DNA of 64,000 nucleotides from Allgaiera indica (GCF_900106675.1 NZ_FNOB01000005.1:157046-221045); one strand, 5' to 3'; counted from the first letter of the stretch, positions 33,842 to 42,020 are shown. Notes: generated by a model not told the origin, from the sequence alone. Numbers and translations: made by a program.

Positions 33842-35239
33842 TTAAAGCCCCCGCACCCGCGGCCGTCGCCAGGCCTGCGCCGGTGCGATCATCAGATCCG
33901 TCAGCGCCCAGACCAGCGCATCCACCCGGTCGGGCGATCCCCGCCCCTGAAATCCCTGGCCCGTCATCTGCGCCATCTGATCCTCCAGCGCCGCCAGACC
34001 GCGCATATGCGCGACCCGTCCCTGTTCGTACAGCGCCGCCACCGGCTCGGCCCGCGCAAGCTTGCCCCGCGCCGCCCGGACCGCCCGGTAGGGCACCAGC
34101 GGATCGACCTGCCGCAACACGCTTTCCACAAGATCCCCGCCCTGATTGACCTCGGCCACCAGACGCTCGGCGCCATGACGCTCCATCGCGGCAATCGCCG
34201 CCCGCGCCCATTGGTCCGGGCTCGCCCCCGACAGGCTTGCATCCTCCAGCACATAGGCCCGCCATTCCTGCGGCGCGCCTTCCGCGACCACCCCGGCCAC
34301 CACAATACCGCATTCGTCCGACGAACTGTGCCCGGTCACCGGCGGATCCACCGCCACCACCACCCGGCTCAGCCGCGGAACTTCGTCGACCCGGCTAGCC
34401 TCGATCGCGGCATTGCTCCACAGCGCCCCCTCGGCCTCTTCCAGCAGCGCGCCGTCCAGCTCCTGCCGTCCCAGCCGCGTGCCGCCGTAGCGCGCGCGCA
34501 CCTCCTCCAGGAAAGAGGCCGCCAGATAGGCCCGGTTCGCCTCGGTCGGCGCATGTGTCACCACCGTCGACGGGTTGCGCAAGATCGCCTTCAGCGCCTC
34601 GACATTGCGCGGCGTCGTCGTCACCACCTGGCGCGGCTGCGGCCCCAGACGCAGCGCGAATTGCAGCATGTCCCAGGCCTCGCCGGCGCGCTTCCACTTC
34701 GCCAGCTCGTCGGCCCAGGCCGCATCGAACTGCGGCCCCCGCAGGCTCTCGGGCTCATGCGCCGAGAACAGCCGCGCCTCGGCACCGTTGGGCCAGACCA
34801 GCCGCTTGCGCGTCGCCTGCCATTCGGGGCGGCGATCGGGCGGCGTGCAGGCCAGGATGCCGCTTTCGCCGAAAACCATCACCTCGCGCGCCTGGTCGAT
34901 CGTCTCGCCGACCAGCGCCACATGCTTCGCCATCCCCGGATCGCGCGGCCCCGCCCCTTCCACCTGGGCACGCACCCATTCGGCGCCGGCGCGCGTCTTG
35001 CCGGCGCCGCGTCCGCCCATGATCACCCAGCTGCGCCACACGCCCTCGGGCGGCAGCTGATGCGGCAGCGCCCAGAATTCGAACATCCATGGCAGCGCCA
35101 TCAGCGCCCCGTCGCTCAGGCTTTCCAGAAAGGCGTCAACCGTCTGCGGCGTCGCGGAGGCAAGCCAGGCGGCGCCCGATCTCAGCGCGGGCGGCGGCGA
35201 AGTCAAGCTCTGCCGGGTCGCCTCCTCCTTCGCGCCCAT
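33842..35239 (-). CDS. GTA large terminase (g2)
   Basis: The protein has 465 residues from ATG at MGAKEEATRQ; a TTG seven codons upstream is also possible. The ATPase domain has Walker A GGRGAGKT (75-82) and a Walker B-type acidic strand ending FDAAWADE. The nuclease domain starts at VVAVDPPVTG. The conserved lead-in LPWMFEFWALPHQLPP matches GTA terminases. In GTAs it packages about 4-5 kb of host DNA by headful without sequence specificity. It overlaps g1 by about 100 bases. Confidence 0.95.
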   Translation of the reverse strand: MGAKEEATRQSLTSPPPALRSGAAWLASATPQTVDAFLESLSDGALMALPWMFEFWALPHQLPPEGVWRSWVIMGGRGAGKTRAGAEWVRAQVEGAGPRDPGMAKHVALVGETIDQAREVMVFGESGILACTPPDRRPEWQATRKRLVWPNGAEARLFSAHEPESLRGPQFDAAWADELAKWKRAGEAWDMLQFALRLGPQPRQVVTTTPRNVEALKAILRNPSTVVTHAPTEANRAYLAASFLEEVRARYGGTRLGRQELDGALLEEAEGALWSNAAIEASRVDEVPRLSRVVVAVDPPVTGHSSSDECGIVVAGVVAEGAPQEWRAYVLEDASLSGASPDQWARAAIAAMERHGAERLVAEVNQGGDLVESVLRQVDPLVPYRAVRAARGKLARAEPVAALYEQGRVAHMRGLAALEDQMAQMTGQGFQGRGSPDRVDALVWALTDLMIAPAQAWRRPRVRGL

Positions 35240-35468
35240 GCTCTTTGCGGAGTTTTTCAAGGATCGTCCTTTCGGTCAGCACCGCCTGCAAGGCTTGGCG
35301 AAGCTCGCGTGCATAGCCCGGCGCCCGCTTCGCCTCATCCAGCGCGCCGCCTTGCAGCTCGCGGATCATCTGGGCGAAAACTTCGGCCGCGGTCGTGTAG
35401 AGAAGCGAGGCCTCCGAAACCAGGGGCCTCGGTGCCTCCCCCTCCTCGGCGGGGGTGTCTAATGTCAT
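35136..35468 (-). CDS. GTA small terminase-like protein (g1)
   Basis: The protein has 110 residues starting MTLDTPAEEGEAP; a TTG-initiated extension of 51 codons would cross the terminator hairpin and was rejected. LLYTTAAEVFAQMIRELQGG and GYARELRQALQAVLTERTILEKL form the helical region that assembles small-terminase-type oligomers. In R. capsulatus g1 is needed for packaging but lacks normal cos/pac recognition. It is the first gene of the GTA unit; its leader contains the hairpin and promoter described separately. Confidence 0.9.
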   Translation of the reverse strand: MTLDTPAEEGEAPRPLVSEASLLYTTAAEVFAQMIRELQGGALDEAKRAPGYARELRQALQAVLTERTILEKLRKEHGREGGGDPAELDFAAARAEIGRRLACLRDAADG

Positions 35469-35535
35469 CTGGTCGTGAACCTGCCCTCGAAGGCGGCCGC
35501 GGATCGCCCCGCGGCCTATGGCTGCTGGCGACATG

Positions 35536-35567
35536 AAAAAGCGGCACCGGGTTGCCCCGTGCCGCTT
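35536..35567 (-). terminator. Strong intrinsic terminator or attenuator ahead of g1
   Basis: AAGCGGCACGGGG and CCCGGTGCCGCTT pair (one mismatch) around a short loop, followed on the minus strand by TTTTTCATG. This is a textbook Rho-independent terminator. It is located after the mltG stop and after a sigma70-like promoter, but before g1, 68 bases from the g1 start. It may end mltG transcription, attenuate the GTA leader, or both. Confidence 0.8.
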
Positions 35568-35592
35568 GCCCACTTTTCCCAGCTTGTCATAA

Positions 35593-35621
35593 GGGATACA
35601 TCGGACCGTCCGCAAAGTCAA
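35593..35621 (-). promoter_or_regulatory. Sigma70-like promoter upstream of the GTA genes
   Basis: TTGACT and TATCCC are separated by exactly 17 bases. The spacer holds the 11-base palindrome CGGACGGTCCG, a possible operator. It is the only good promoter match in the AT-rich 233-base gap between mltG and g1. The GC-rich stretch between the terminator hairpin and g1 has no alternative. Confidence 0.5.
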
Positions 35622-35661
35622 TCGAAAAATTCATTTCCTTCAATGACTTGCGAACTTTGCC

Positions 35662-35678
35662 TTAACCCTTCGTTAACC
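35662..35678. promoter_or_regulatory. CtrA box (TTAA-N7-TTAA) upstream of the GTA cluster
   Basis: TTAACCCTTCGTTAACC is a perfect full CtrA site, including the flanking CC. It lies about 40 bases upstream of the -35 element and just after the mltG stop. CtrA is required for GTA expression in R. capsulatus and other Rhodobacterales. Confidence 0.65.
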
Positions 35679-35700
35679 AGACGGCGCCGCGAGGCCGGCT

Positions 35701-36888
35701 TCAATTGCCATTCTTCGGGGCACCGGTCTGCTGCTGTTTTTGCTGCTCTGCCTGGATCTTGCGCCATTTCTCGACGTTCTTGTTGTGCTCGGCCAGGGTT
35801 TGCGAAAAGTCGTGCCCACCGGTGCCGTTGGCCACGAAATACAGATACTTGGTGGTCGCCGGATGCAGCGCGGCCTCGATCGCCTCCTTGCCCGGATTGC
35901 AGATCGGCGTCGGTGGCAGCCCGTCGATCTGGTAGGTATTGTAGGGCGTCTTGGCGCGCAGCTCGCTTTGCCGCAGACCCCGGCCCAGCACGCCATGCCC
36001 CTTGGTGATGCCATAGATCACCGCCGGGTCGGTCTGCAGCCGCATGCCCTTGTCCAGCCGGTTGACGAAAACCGAGGCCACCTCGGCGCGCTCCTGCGCC
36101 ACGCCGGTCTCCTTCTCGATCAGCGAGGCCATGATCAACGCCTGTTCGGGCGTCTTGTAGGGCAGGTCCTTCGCGCGGTCCTTCCATGCGGCCGCGAGGA
36201 TCTTCTTCTGCCGGCCCTGCATCTCTTGGATCAGGCTGTCCAGCGCCTCGCCCTTGGTCACGACATAGCTGTCGGGCGACAGGCTACCTTCGGGCGGGGT
36301 GTCTTTCACCTTGCCCGACAGGAAATCTACATGCCGCAGCGCATTCAATACATCCCAACTGGTCACACCTTCGGCCAGGATCACCCGATAGCGCGTGTCG
36401 GGCTCGGCCTCGGCGCGGGTCAGATCCGCGGGCGGGGTCTTGGTGGTGACCGGGTCGTAGCTGGCCACCTGCGTGTATTGCCCGGCGACGGGGTCAAGCG
36501 CGCGCACCTCCAGCGTGCTCGCGGTCACGCCGATGCGGTAATTCACCTCGGTGCCACAGGTGCTCTGGCCGCCCTTGGTCACGATCGCCAGAATGCCCTT
36601 CATCGATTCCGATTTGGGAATCAGATAGCTGCCGAACTTCAGCTTATTGCCCTTGTCAGTATAGCTCGCCCCCACCCGAAACAGCATCGCATGGCTGATC
36701 GCGCCCTTCTTCTCCAGCTTGCCGGACAGCGAGGCCAGGCTTTCGCCGCGGTCGACGCGCAGGCAGATCGGCTGGGCCAGCGGGCCCGGTCCGGTGAATT
36801 GCTGACGGCTCCATTCCAGGAAGCCGGCCACCGCGACCAACAGAACGATGAACAGCGTCAAGGCGTTCGAGGCGACAGAGCGGCCCAT
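35701..36888 (-). CDS. mltG: Endolytic murein transglycosylase MltG
   Basis: The protein has 395 residues with an N-terminal transmembrane helix (about 7-25) and a periplasmic YceG domain. It cleaves nascent glycan strands and sets their length. The catalytic Glu lies in SLIEKETGVAQERAEVASVF, followed by NRLDKGMRLQTDPAVIYG and YNTYQIDGLPPTPICNPG. The C-terminus is Gln/Lys-rich. Its start overlaps the fabF stop (TAATG), giving a fabF-mltG pair. The gene ends 233 bases before g1, next to the CtrA box. Confidence 0.95.
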   Translation of the reverse strand: MGRSVASNALTLFIVLLVAVAGFLEWSRQQFTGPGPLAQPICLRVDRGESLASLSGKLEKKGAISHAMLFRVGASYTDKGNKLKFGSYLIPKSESMKGILAIVTKGGQSTCGTEVNYRIGVTASTLEVRALDPVAGQYTQVASYDPVTTKTPPADLTRAEAEPDTRYRVILAEGVTSWDVLNALRHVDFLSGKVKDTPPEGSLSPDSYVVTKGEALDSLIQEMQGRQKKILAAAWKDRAKDLPYKTPEQALIMASLIEKETGVAQERAEVASVFVNRLDKGMRLQTDPAVIYGITKGHGVLGRGLRQSELRAKTPYNTYQIDGLPPTPICNPGKEAIEAALHPATTKYLYFVANGTGGHDFSQTLAEHNKNVEKWRKIQAEQQKQQQTGAPKNGN

Positions 36889-38150
36889 TACCGTGCAACT
36901 TTCCCCAGCACGAGGCTGGCATTGGTTCCCCCGAAGCCGAAGGAATTCGACAGCGCCACGTCAACGCGCCGCTTCACCGCCCGGTTCGGCGCCAGATCCA
37001 GCCTGGTCTCGACCGCGGGCGTGTCAAGGTTGATGGTCGGCGGCGCCACCTGATCGCGGATCGCCAACGCGCAGAAGATCGCCTCGACCGCGCCGGCGGC
37101 GCCCAGAAGATGGCCGATCGACGACTTGGTCGACGACATCGTCGCCCCGGCTGCCGCGTCGCCCAGCAGGCGCTCTACCGCGCCCAGCTCGATCGTGTCG
37201 GCCATGGTGCTGGTGCCGTGGGCGTTGATGTAATCCACCGCGTCGGCGCCGATCCCCGCGCGCTTCAGCGCCGCCTGCATGGCACGGAAGCCGCCCTCGC
37301 CATCCTCGGACGGCGCGGTGATGTGATAGGCGTCGCCCGACAGGCCATACCCCAGCACCTCGGCGTAGATCTTGGCGCCGCGCGCCACCGCGTGTTCGTA
37401 TTCCTCCAGCACCACGACGCCGCCGCCCTCGCCCATGACAAAGCCGTCGCGATCGGCATCATAGGGGCGGCTGGCCGTCCGGGGCGCGTCGCCGCGCTTG
37501 GTCGACAGCGCCTTGCAGGCGTTGAAGCCGGCAATGCCGATCTCGCTGATCGGGCTTTCGGCGCCGCCCGCCACCATCACGTCGGCGTCGCCCCACTGGA
37601 TCAGCCGCGCAGCATCACCGATCGCATGCGCCCCGGTCGAACAGGCCGTCACCACCGCGTGGTTCGGCCCCTTGAAGCCGTAGCGGATGCTGACCTGGCC
37701 GGAGATCAGGTTGATCAGCGCGCCGGGAATGAAGAACGGGCTGACCCGCCGGGGCCCGCGCTCCTTCAGCAGCACCGCCGTCTCGGCGATCGATGACAGC
37801 CCGCCGATGCCCGAGCCGATCATCACCCCGGTGCGCAATTTCTCTTCTTCGGAAGGGGTGTCCCAGCCCGCGTCACGCACCGCCTGCACCGCAGCCGCCA
37901 TGCCGTAAAGGATGAAATCATCGACCTTGCGCTGTTCCTTGGGCTCCATCCAGTCGTCGGGATTGAAGGTTCCGTCCGACCCGTCGCCACGCGGGATCTC
38001 GCAGGCATAGGTGGTGGCCAGATGGCTTGCGTCGAAGCGCGAGATCGTCGCGGCGCCCGACTGGCCGTCGAGAAGGCGGCTCCAGGTTTCTTCCACTCCG
38101 CAGGCCAGCGGCGTGACCATTCCCAGACCCGTAATCACAACCCGGCGCAT
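36888..38150 (-). CDS. fabF: 3-oxoacyl-ACP synthase II
   Basis: The protein has 420 residues. It condenses malonyl-ACP with a growing acyl-ACP in fatty acid synthesis. The catalytic triad residues are Cys170 (TACSTGAH), His in NAHGTST and His in SIGHLLGAAG. The C-terminal NSFGFGGTNASLV is typical. It starts MRRVVITGLGMVTPL. It is upstream of mltG and lies downstream of acpP on the same strand, although with a terminator and a gap between. Confidence 0.97.
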   Translation of the reverse strand: MRRVVITGLGMVTPLACGVEETWSRLLDGQSGAATISRFDASHLATTYACEIPRGDGSDGTFNPDDWMEPKEQRKVDDFILYGMAAAVQAVRDAGWDTPSEEEKLRTGVMIGSGIGGLSSIAETAVLLKERGPRRVSPFFIPGALINLISGQVSIRYGFKGPNHAVVTACSTGAHAIGDAARLIQWGDADVMVAGGAESPISEIGIAGFNACKALSTKRGDAPRTASRPYDADRDGFVMGEGGGVVVLEEYEHAVARGAKIYAEVLGYGLSGDAYHITAPSEDGEGGFRAMQAALKRAGIGADAVDYINAHGTSTMADTIELGAVERLLGDAAAGATMSSTKSSIGHLLGAAGAVEAIFCALAIRDQVAPPTINLDTPAVETRLDLAPNRAVKRRVDVALSNSFGFGGTNASLVLGKVAR

Positions 38151-38548
38151 CTGTTCTCCTCATTCATGTCGCGGCATCCCGCGCACAGTTACACGCGCCC
38201 GCGCGCGCGCGCAACGCCAAGCCCGGCCGCGCGCGGCCCGCCGCGCATCACCCGAACCCGGTGGCAGAAGGTGAAACCCCGGCCCGCCGGGTGCGCGCGC
38301 CCGGCAGGTTCTGGTACGTTGGGGGGCGCGCCCCCAGCCCCCAGCGATAAATGAGCCGGAAAGAAAGGTCATAGCCGCGCCTTCCCCGACCCGAGCCAGG
38401 ACAGGCCGGCGTCCCGACCGCGGTGGCGGGTGGTGCCGGCCCGGCCGAAGCGCGCGCGCCGCAAACGTCGGACCCACAAAGAGCGCCCGGCATAAAAGAA
38501 AGCGGCGCCCCGCGGGACGCCGCTTCCGCAGTCGCGATTTCGAAAGGT
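38151..38548. other. Gap between acpP and fabF
   Basis: This gap of almost 400 bases holds the acpP terminator at its right end and otherwise no supported gene. It contains GC-rich runs of alternating CG (around 38195-38215), a long G-rich run near 38320-38340 (GGGGGGCGCGCCCCC, self-complementary) and the promoter of fabF, not identified. Confidence 0.4.
38493..38525 (-). terminator. Intrinsic terminator of acpP
   Basis: AAGCGGCG and CGCCGCTT form an eight-base-pair stem, followed on the minus strand by TCTTTTATG. It starts about 24 bases after the acpP stop. Confidence 0.75.
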
Positions 38549-38782
38549 TCAGGCCGCTTCCGAGATGAACTTCACCGCATCGCCGAAGGTCTGGATCGTC
38601 TCGGCGGCGTCGTCGGGGATCTCGATCCCGAACTCTTCCTCGAAGGCCATGACCAGCTCGACCGTGTCGAGGCTGTCAGCGCCCAGATCGTCGATGAACG
38701 ACGCGTTTTCCGTCACCTTGTCTTCTTCGACGCCGAGATGCTCGACCACGATCTTCTTCACGCGGTTTGCGATGTCGCTCAT
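38549..38782 (-). CDS. acpP: Acyl carrier protein
   Basis: The protein has 77 residues and is very acidic. Ser37 in GADSLDTVE is the 4'-phosphopantetheine attachment site. It carries acyl chains between fatty acid synthesis enzymes, whose genes fabF, fabG and fabD lie around it. It has its own promoter and terminator, as expected for a highly expressed gene. Confidence 0.98.
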   Translation of the reverse strand: MSDIANRVKKIVVEHLGVEEDKVTENASFIDDLGADSLDTVELVMAFEEEFGIEIPDDAAETIQTFGDAVKFISEAA

Positions 38783-38913
38783 GTCACTTCCTCATCGTGT
38801 TTCGGGTCTCGGACCCTGTCTTGTATCCGGTTGCTCATAACGAGCGGCTGCTTGCCCGCCCCCGGGCAGGCCCCGCCCCCGGGACAGCCCCCGGACGGGT
38901 CAAATCTGAGCCG

Positions 38914-38941
38914 CCTATAGCATAGTCTTTGGCCAAGGCAA
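38914..38941 (-). promoter_or_regulatory. Probable acpP promoter
   Basis: TTGCCT and TATAGG are spaced by 16 bases, 132 bases upstream of the acpP start, in the fabG-acpP gap. The area is more AT-rich than its surroundings. Confidence 0.45.
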
Positions 38942-38970
38942 ACGCTTTCGCCTTCCCCCCTGCGGGGTGG

Positions 38971-39708
38971 TCAGATCATCGTCATTCCGCCGTTGACATG
39001 CAAGGTCGCCCCGGTGACGTAGCTTGCCTCGGGGCTGGCCAGATAGACGGTGGCGGCGGCGATATCGGCCGGCACACCCATCGCCCCCGCGGGGATCTCG
39101 ACCAGGATCTTCTCCTTCTGCTCGTCGGTCAGCTTCTCGGTCATCGCCGTCGAAATGAAGCCCGGCGCGATACAGTTCACCGTCACGTTGCGGCTTGCCA
39201 CCTCCTGGGCCAGGCTCTTGGACAGGCCCACCATGCCGGCCTTGGCCGCAGCGTAATTCGCCTGCCCGCCGTTGCCTGCGATCCCGACCACCGAGGTAAT
39301 GTAGATGATCCGCCCCCAGCGCGCCTTCATCATCCCCCGCAAGACCCCGCGCGACAGTCGGAAGGCCGATGTCAGGTTCACGTCGATCACCTGCTGCCAG
39401 TCCTCGTCCGACATCCGCATCAGCAGGCCGTCGCGGGTGATGCCGGCATTGTTGACCAGGATATCGACCGCCCCCATGGCCTCGGCGGCCTGGCGTGCCA
39501 GCGCATCGACGGCGGCGAAATCGGACAGGTCGCAAGGCAGCACATGCGCCCGCGGCCCCAGCTCCTCGGCCAGCGCCTGAAGCGGCGCGGCGCGTGTCCC
39601 CGACAGCCCGACATTTGCCCCCCGCGCGTGCAATTGCCGCGCGATCTCGCCGCCGATCCCCCCCGAAGCGCCCGTCACGAGGGCCGATTTACCCGTTAGA
39701 TCAAACAT
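38971..39708 (-). CDS. fabG: 3-oxoacyl-ACP reductase
   Basis: The protein has 245 residues from MFDLTGKSALV, preceded by AGGAG at six bases; an ATG two codons earlier overlaps the ribosome-binding site. It is an SDR enzyme: the cofactor motif GASGGIG, NNAG and the catalytic Ser (ITSVVG)/Tyr/Lys (NYAAAKAG) are all present. It reduces beta-ketoacyl-ACP with NADPH in the second step of chain elongation. Confidence 0.97.
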   Translation of the reverse strand: MFDLTGKSALVTGASGGIGGEIARQLHARGANVGLSGTRAAPLQALAEELGPRAHVLPCDLSDFAAVDALARQAAEAMGAVDILVNNAGITRDGLLMRMSDEDWQQVIDVNLTSAFRLSRGVLRGMMKARWGRIIYITSVVGIAGNGGQANYAAAKAGMVGLSKSLAQEVASRNVTVNCIAPGFISTAMTEKLTDEQKEKILVEIPAGAMGVPADIAAATVYLASPEASYVTGATLHVNGGMTMI

Positions 39709-39873
39709 GTCCATCTCCTGCGGGGCACCGCCCCTGCTTGCACTCTGGTCTCATTCCGTCGTGGGCCCGCGGCCCAGCCCCGCCGCCGGGAATGCGGGGG
39801 CCAGCGGCACAGCCACCCGCGCCCCCAAGCGACGACGATGTCGGTCGCGCCGCGCGCGCCCGGCGCAGCCCCT

Positions 39874-40806
39874 TCAACCGGCGACCGCCGCCGCCACCTC
39901 CTCGGGCGTGCCCACAGCCCGTGTTTCGGCCGACCGTGCGATCCTGCGGATCATCCCCGACAGCGCCTTGCCCGCGCCGATTTCCCAGAACTCGGTCACG
40001 CCGGCCGCCACCATCCATTCCACGCTTTCACGCCAGCGCACCGATCCGGTGACCTGGGCCACCAGAAGATCGCGGATCTCGGCATGATCCTCGACCGCCT
40101 CGGCACGCACGTTGGCGACCAGCGGCACCTTGGGCTCGGATATCACCACGCCGGCCAGCGTGTTCACCATCACCGAGGCCGCGGGCTGCATCAGCGCGCA
40201 GTGGAACGGCGCGCTTACCGGCAGCAGCAGCGCCCGCCTGGCGCCGCGCGCCTTGGCGATCTCGACCGCACGCTCCACCGCCGCGCGATGGCCCGAAACC
40301 ACCACCTGCGCGGGGTCGTTGTCGTTCGCCGCCTGGCAGACCTCGCCCTGCGCGGCCTCGGCGGCGACCTCGGACACCGCCTGGAAATCCAGCCCCAGGA
40401 TCGCCGCCATCGCGCCCACGCCGACCGGCACGGCCTCTTGCATGGCCTGGCCGCGCACCCGCAAAAGCCGCGCCGTGTCGGCCAGGCTCAGCGCCCCCGC
40501 CGCGCACAGCGCCGAATATTCCCCCAGGCTGTGACCCGCCACGAAGGCCGCACTCTCGACACCGACGCCCTCGGCCTCCAGCGCGCGCAGCGCCGCGATC
40601 GAGGTCGCCATCAGCGCGGGCTGGGCATTCGCGGTCAGGGTCAACTCTTCCGCCGGCCCTTCCCAGATCAGCGTGCTCAGCGCCTCGCCCAGCGCTTCGT
40701 CGACCTCATCGAAGACCGCCTTCGCCGCCGGATAGGCATCGGCCAAGGCCTTCCCCATCCCGACCGATTGCGCGCCCTGCCCAGGGAAAACGAATGCCCG
40801 CGTCAT
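39874..40806 (-). CDS. fabD: Malonyl-CoA-ACP transacylase
   Basis: The protein has 310 residues. Ser93 in GHSLGEYSAL is the nucleophile and the His in SAPFHCALM the partner. The N-terminal FVFPGQGAQ forms the oxyanion loop. It loads malonyl groups onto ACP. It is followed after 165 bases by fabG; the cluster fabD-fabG-acpP-fabF is in normal order. Confidence 0.97.
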   Translation of the reverse strand: MTRAFVFPGQGAQSVGMGKALADAYPAAKAVFDEVDEALGEALSTLIWEGPAEELTLTANAQPALMATSIAALRALEAEGVGVESAAFVAGHSLGEYSALCAAGALSLADTARLLRVRGQAMQEAVPVGVGAMAAILGLDFQAVSEVAAEAAQGEVCQAANDNDPAQVVVSGHRAAVERAVEIAKARGARRALLLPVSAPFHCALMQPAASVMVNTLAGVVISEPKVPLVANVRAEAVEDHAEIRDLLVAQVTGSVRWRESVEWMVAAGVTEFWEIGAGKALSGMIRRIARSAETRAVGTPEEVAAAVAG

Positions 40807-40956
40807 GTATCCTCCATCAAAAACTGCTCCGCCATACAGCCCTCGGGCACATCGCGCAACTGCGCCGCAAACCCCGGCCCGCGGCTGGCCGGCGCTCGTG
40901 CCCCGCCAATACCACACGAAAACGTGAACTACACGACCCGAATGACCCCGTCGGCG

Positions 40957-40970
40957 TTGACACAAATCAA
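40957..40970 (+). promoter_or_regulatory. Fnr-type box (TTGAC-N4-ATCAA)
   Basis: TTGACACAAATCAA matches the FnrL consensus of Rhodobacter species (TTGAY-N4-RTCAA). A TACAAT hexamer at 40991-40996 puts a transcription start near 41003, about 40 bases from the box centre. That is near the class II activator position, reading rightward. The box is also 150 bases upstream of fabD on the other strand. Confidence 0.55.
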
Positions 40971-41002
40971 TCGGTTGACGCTGCGGCAAGTACAATCTTC
41001 CG

Positions 41003-41099
41003 GCATCCGGGCAGCCGCCGGGGCGCGCCATGTCGAAACATACCGTGAAAGAGAAGCTTCTCCTTGCCGTGCGCCCAGGTCTTGCCTGGGTGTTTCTCC
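41003..41099 (+). ncRNA. Candidate oxygen-regulated small RNA
   Basis: Inferred only: a transcript from the Fnr-type promoter would start near 41003. It would contain the 12-base palindrome GAGAAGCTTCTC and end at a hairpin CCCAGG-TCTTG-CCTGGG followed by TGTTTCTCC (41074-41099), a plausible weak terminator. No conserved family was recognised. Confidence 0.25.
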
Positions 41100-41182
41100 A
41101 CGCCGCCTCGCATCAGGCCGCCGCCTGTCCGGCACCACCTCGGTTTGTGCCCAATGACGACCTCCCCCCATGGCGCGCCCTC

Positions 41183-41213
41183 CCCTTTCATCGTTCCCCA
41201 AATACGCCCGCCG
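41183..41213 (+). repeat. Dispersed intergenic repeat, copy 5
   Basis: CCTTTCATCGTTCCCCAAAT followed by ACGCCCGCCGG. Nearly identical to the copies near 21.2 and 33.8 kb. Confidence 0.55.
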
Positions 41214-41399
41214 GAAGCGCCACCAAAGCCGCGCCCCCAGCGGTATCCGGCCCGCGGCGGCGCTTGCATCCCCGCGCAGCCACTGTATAAGGCCCCATCC
41301 TTCCGCAAGATCACGAAACCGGCGCAGCCTCTCGTGAGCGGGCCGCGGAAGGCCCTTCGCCCGCTCTATGAAATGCGCCTTGACATGAATGGAGTCCGC

Positions 41400-41756
41400 A
41401 TGCCGCTTTACGAGCATGTCCTCATCGCGCGTCAGGACCTGTCCAACGCGCAGGCCGAAGGCCTGATCGAACATTTCTCCTCGGTACTCTCCGACAACGG
41501 CGGCAAGGTCGTCGATCACGAGTATTGGGGCGTCAAGACCATGGCCTACAAGATCAACAAGAACCGCAAGGGCCACTACGCCTTCCTGCGCACCGACGCC
41601 CCCGCGCCGGCCGTCCAGGAGATGGAGCGCCTGGCGCGGCTGCATGACGACGTGATGCGCGTACTGACCATCAAGGTCGACGAGCACGCCGAAGGTCCGT
41701 CGATCCAGATGCAGAAGCGCGACGACCGCGACCGCGACCGCGGCCCGCGTCGTTGA
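41400..41756 (+). CDS. rpsF: 30S ribosomal protein S6
   Basis: The protein has 118 residues, starting MPLYEHVLIARQDLSNAQAE; GGAG lies six bases upstream of the ATG. Sequences such as YWGVKTMAYKINKNRKGHYAF are diagnostic. The C-terminal tail is Asp/Arg-rich. S6 binds S18 and the central domain of 16S rRNA. First gene of rpsF-rpsR-rplI. Confidence 0.98.
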   Translation: MPLYEHVLIARQDLSNAQAEGLIEHFSSVLSDNGGKVVDHEYWGVKTMAYKINKNRKGHYAFLRTDAPAPAVQEMERLARLHDDVMRVLTIKVDEHAEGPSIQMQKRDDRDRDRGPRR

Positions 41757-41780
41757 TCGGTCAGAGGAAAGGAACAACCC

Positions 41781-42008
41781 ATGGCTAACAAACCGTTTTT
41801 CCGCCGCCGCAAGGTCTGCCCCTTCTCCGGCGACAACGCGCCGAAGATCGACTACAAGGACGTGCGTCTGCTGCAGCGCTACATCTCGGAACGCGGCAAG
41901 ATCGTGCCGTCGCGCATCACCGCCGTCTCCGCCAAGAAGCAGCGTGAACTGGCCCGCGCCATCAAGCGCGCGCGGTTCCTGGCGCTGCTCCCCTACGCCG
42001 TGAAGTAA
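41781..42008 (+). CDS. rpsR: 30S ribosomal protein S18
   Basis: The protein has 75 residues: [20 protein letters not shown], then [19 protein letters not shown] and [23 protein letters not shown]. It partners with S6 on the small-subunit platform. AGAGGAAAGGAAC is a strong ribosome-binding site. Confidence 0.98.
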   Translation: MANKPFFRRRKVCPFSGDNAPKIDYKDVRLLQRYISERGKIVPSRITAVSAKKQRELARAIKRARFLALLPYAVK

Positions 42009-42020
42009 GGAGCCAGACCC

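Larger units (their letters stand above)
40807..41399. other. Long gap between fabD and rpsF
   Basis: This is nearly 600 bases between divergent genes. It should hold both promoters. It contains an Fnr-type box with a -10-like hexamer, a possible small RNA, and one dispersed repeat, all listed separately. Open frames here (for example one from 41030 beginning MSKHTVKEKLLLAVRPGL) run into the repeat and lack ribosome-binding sites, so no protein gene is called. Confidence 0.5.

Noticed and set aside
21466..35468. Interpretation as an ordinary prophage
   Set aside because: There is no integrase, attachment site, repressor, replication or lysis gene, and gene content and order match the gene transfer agent exactly.
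41030..41290. Possible 86-residue protein after the Fnr-type promoter
   Set aside because: It has no ribosome-binding site, its second half is translated from a dispersed repeat, and it ends in Pro/Arg-rich noise.
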